A stretch of DNA of 7,670 nt from Chloroflexota bacterium (GTDB taxonomy: Bacteria > Chloroflexota > Anaerolineae > Anaerolineales > Anaerolineaceae), in contig JAGVUS010000445.1 in assembly GCA_019136175.1 (NCBI GenBank), forward strand, positions 1 to 7,670, written 5' to 3'. The position numbers and the translations under genes were made by a program. This document shows, one piece after another, positions 6,472-7,670 of the stretch. Position 1 is the first letter of the stretch, and every line of letters starts with the position of its first letter. The notes under the pieces were generated by a model, which worked only from the letters and a program-made list of their open reading frames with translations, did not search any database and was not told the DNA's origin.

Positions 6472-7670
6472 ATGGACATTTTAAAACTGGAATATGCACC
6501 CTTGGCGGAACTCCGCGAACAAGCCAAAGCATTGAATATTCCCAATGCTCACCGGCTAAAAAAAGAAAACCTGGTCATTAAAATAGCCCAGGCAGAAGCC
6601 CAACAGGAAGGTGAGGAAGTTCGTGGGGGTGTCCTGGAAATTATGCCGGAGGGGATTGGATTTCTCCGGCTTAATTACCAATATGGACCGGATGATGTCT
6701 ATGTTTCACAGGCGCAGTTGCGCCGGTTTGAACTCCGCAACGGCGACCTGGTCATTGGAACAGTTCGCCCACCACGCGAGGGAGAAAAACATCACGGGTT
6801 GGTAAAGGCGGAATTCATCAACGGGCAAACCCCTGACCAGGCACGCGAACGGGTGGCATTTGAAAACCTGACTCCCATCTTCCCGGAAAAACGCTATGAC
6901 CTGGAAACCAACCGCTCCACGCTTTCAACCCGGGTCATTAACCTGATCGCACCCATCGGGCGGGGGCAGCGCGGGATGATTGTGTCCCCACCGAAAGCTG
7001 GGAAAACAACCATCCTCAAAGACATTGCCAATGCCATTTCCATCAAATATCCGGATGTGCATTTGATTGTTGCCCTGATTGGTGAACGCCCGGAAGAAGT
7101 GACGGATATGGATCGCTCGGTGGATGCGGAAGTGGTGGCTTCCACTTTCGACGAACCGGTCAGCGCCCATGTCCGCATGGCGGAAATCACGCTGGAACGG
7201 GCAAAACGGCTGGTTGAAATTGGGCGGGATGTGGTAATATTACTGGACTCGATTACGCGGCTGGCGAGGGCATATAACCTGACGGTAAATCCCTCGGGGC
7301 GCACATTATCGGGTGGTATGGATCCTTCCGCATTGTATCCGCCAAAACGCTTCTTTGGTGCAGCGCGGAATATTGAGGAAGGCGGCTCTTTGACAATCAT
7401 TGCCACTGCGCTGGTTGATACCGGTTCCCGGCTGGATGATGTGGTGTACGAGGAATTCAAGGGTACCGGCAACATGGAACTGCATCTCTCCCGCAAACTT
7501 CAGGAGAGGCGGGTGTTCCCGGCGATTGATTTTGAGCGTTCGTCCACCCGGCGTGAAGAATTGCTGCTGGGTCCGGATGTGTTGCAGCGTGTGTGGTTGA
7601 TGCGTCGCATGTATTTACAGATGATTGCACCAGCTCCCCAGGGAGCGGCGATGGACGCGGCGGTGGCAAC
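6472..7670 (+). CDS. rho: Transcription termination factor Rho (3' end outside window)
   Basis: Rho is a hexameric RNA-dependent ATPase that binds C-rich nascent RNA and pulls it out of RNA polymerase to end transcription. The 399 codons seen run open to the right edge. E. coli Rho is 419 aa, so only the last few tens of residues are probably missing. An N-terminal helical domain (1 to about 45) is followed by the cold-shock-like RNA-binding domain starting at RGGVLEIMPEGIGFLR (51-66). Walker A PPKAGKTT is at 173-180, the catalytic Glu at E205 in IGERPEEV, and Walker B VVILLDSITR at 254-263. The Q-loop region SGRTLSGGMDP is at 275-285 and the R-loop region FKGTGNMELHLSRK at 329-342. No long N-terminal insertion is present. 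The start ATG has only a weak Shine-Dalgarno (GAGA at 6463-6466), but the N-terminus matches the family. It contains no cysteine in the visible part. It has its own promoter and leader. Confidence 0.97.
   Translation, partial: MDILKLEYAPLAELREQAKALNIPNAHRLKKENLVIKIAQAEAQQEGEEVRGGVLEIMPEGIGFLRLNYQYGPDDVYVSQAQLRRFELRNGDLVIGTVRPPREGEKHHGLVKAEFINGQTPDQARERVAFENLTPIFPEKRYDLETNRSTLSTRVINLIAPIGRGQRGMIVSPPKAGKTTILKDIANAISIKYPDVHLIVALIGERPEEVTDMDRSVDAEVVASTFDEPVSAHVRMAEITLERAKRLVEIGRDVVILLDSITRLARAYNLTVNPSGRTLSGGMDPSALYPPKRFFGAARNIEEGGSLTIIATALVDTGSRLDDVVYEEFKGTGNMELHLSRKLQERRVFPAIDFERSSTRREELLLGPDVLQRVWLMRRMYLQMIAPAPQGAAMDAAVA

Noticed and set aside
6611..6805. 64-codon + strand frame inside the start of rho
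   Set aside because: Rho reads through in another frame with clear family sequence; this is an out-of-frame shadow.

Overview
The window carries four genes, all on the + strand. In order they are the 3' end of a zinc metallopeptidase gene, a complete dihydrolipoamide dehydrogenase (lpdA), a complete and unusually large secA (1345 codons), and most of rho, cut by the right edge. Base composition is moderately GC-rich. I see no tRNA, rRNA, CRISPR array, insertion sequence or transposase. The organism is most likely a member of the Chloroflexota, probably class Anaerolineae. This is inferred from the character of SecA: extra blocks in the motor domains, a greatly enlarged helical-wing region, a divergent two-helix finger, and a Lys/Arg-rich end in place of the usual zinc-binding tail. 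I recognise that pattern from memory and have not searched for it.

Region by region: 1-536 encodes the C-terminal part of a gluzincin-like peptidase with HEMGH and a downstream EDFAE motif. A 55-nt gap with a good Shine-Dalgarno leads into lpdA (592-1989), so these two genes could be cotranscribed. The 164-nt lpdA-secA gap holds a 32-nt G-free, C-containing stretch, a 16-pair hairpin, a perfect extended -10 (TGcTATAAT) and the secA Shine-Dalgarno. secA fills 2154-6191. The 280-nt secA-rho gap holds a 15-bp inverted repeat (probable terminator), a second perfect extended -10 (TGaTATAAT), and a leader of about 150 nt before the rho ATG at 6472. That leader has potential hairpins, a U-run, a possible 18-codon upstream ORF and a G-free C-rich stretch.

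The genes serve different housekeeping functions: central carbon metabolism (LpdA), protein export (SecA) and transcription termination (Rho). They look like separate transcription units, each of the last two with its own promoter. I do not see a new multigene system. The parts most worth following up are the enlarged SecA architecture, the structured rho leader (possible autoregulation) and the partial metallopeptidase.
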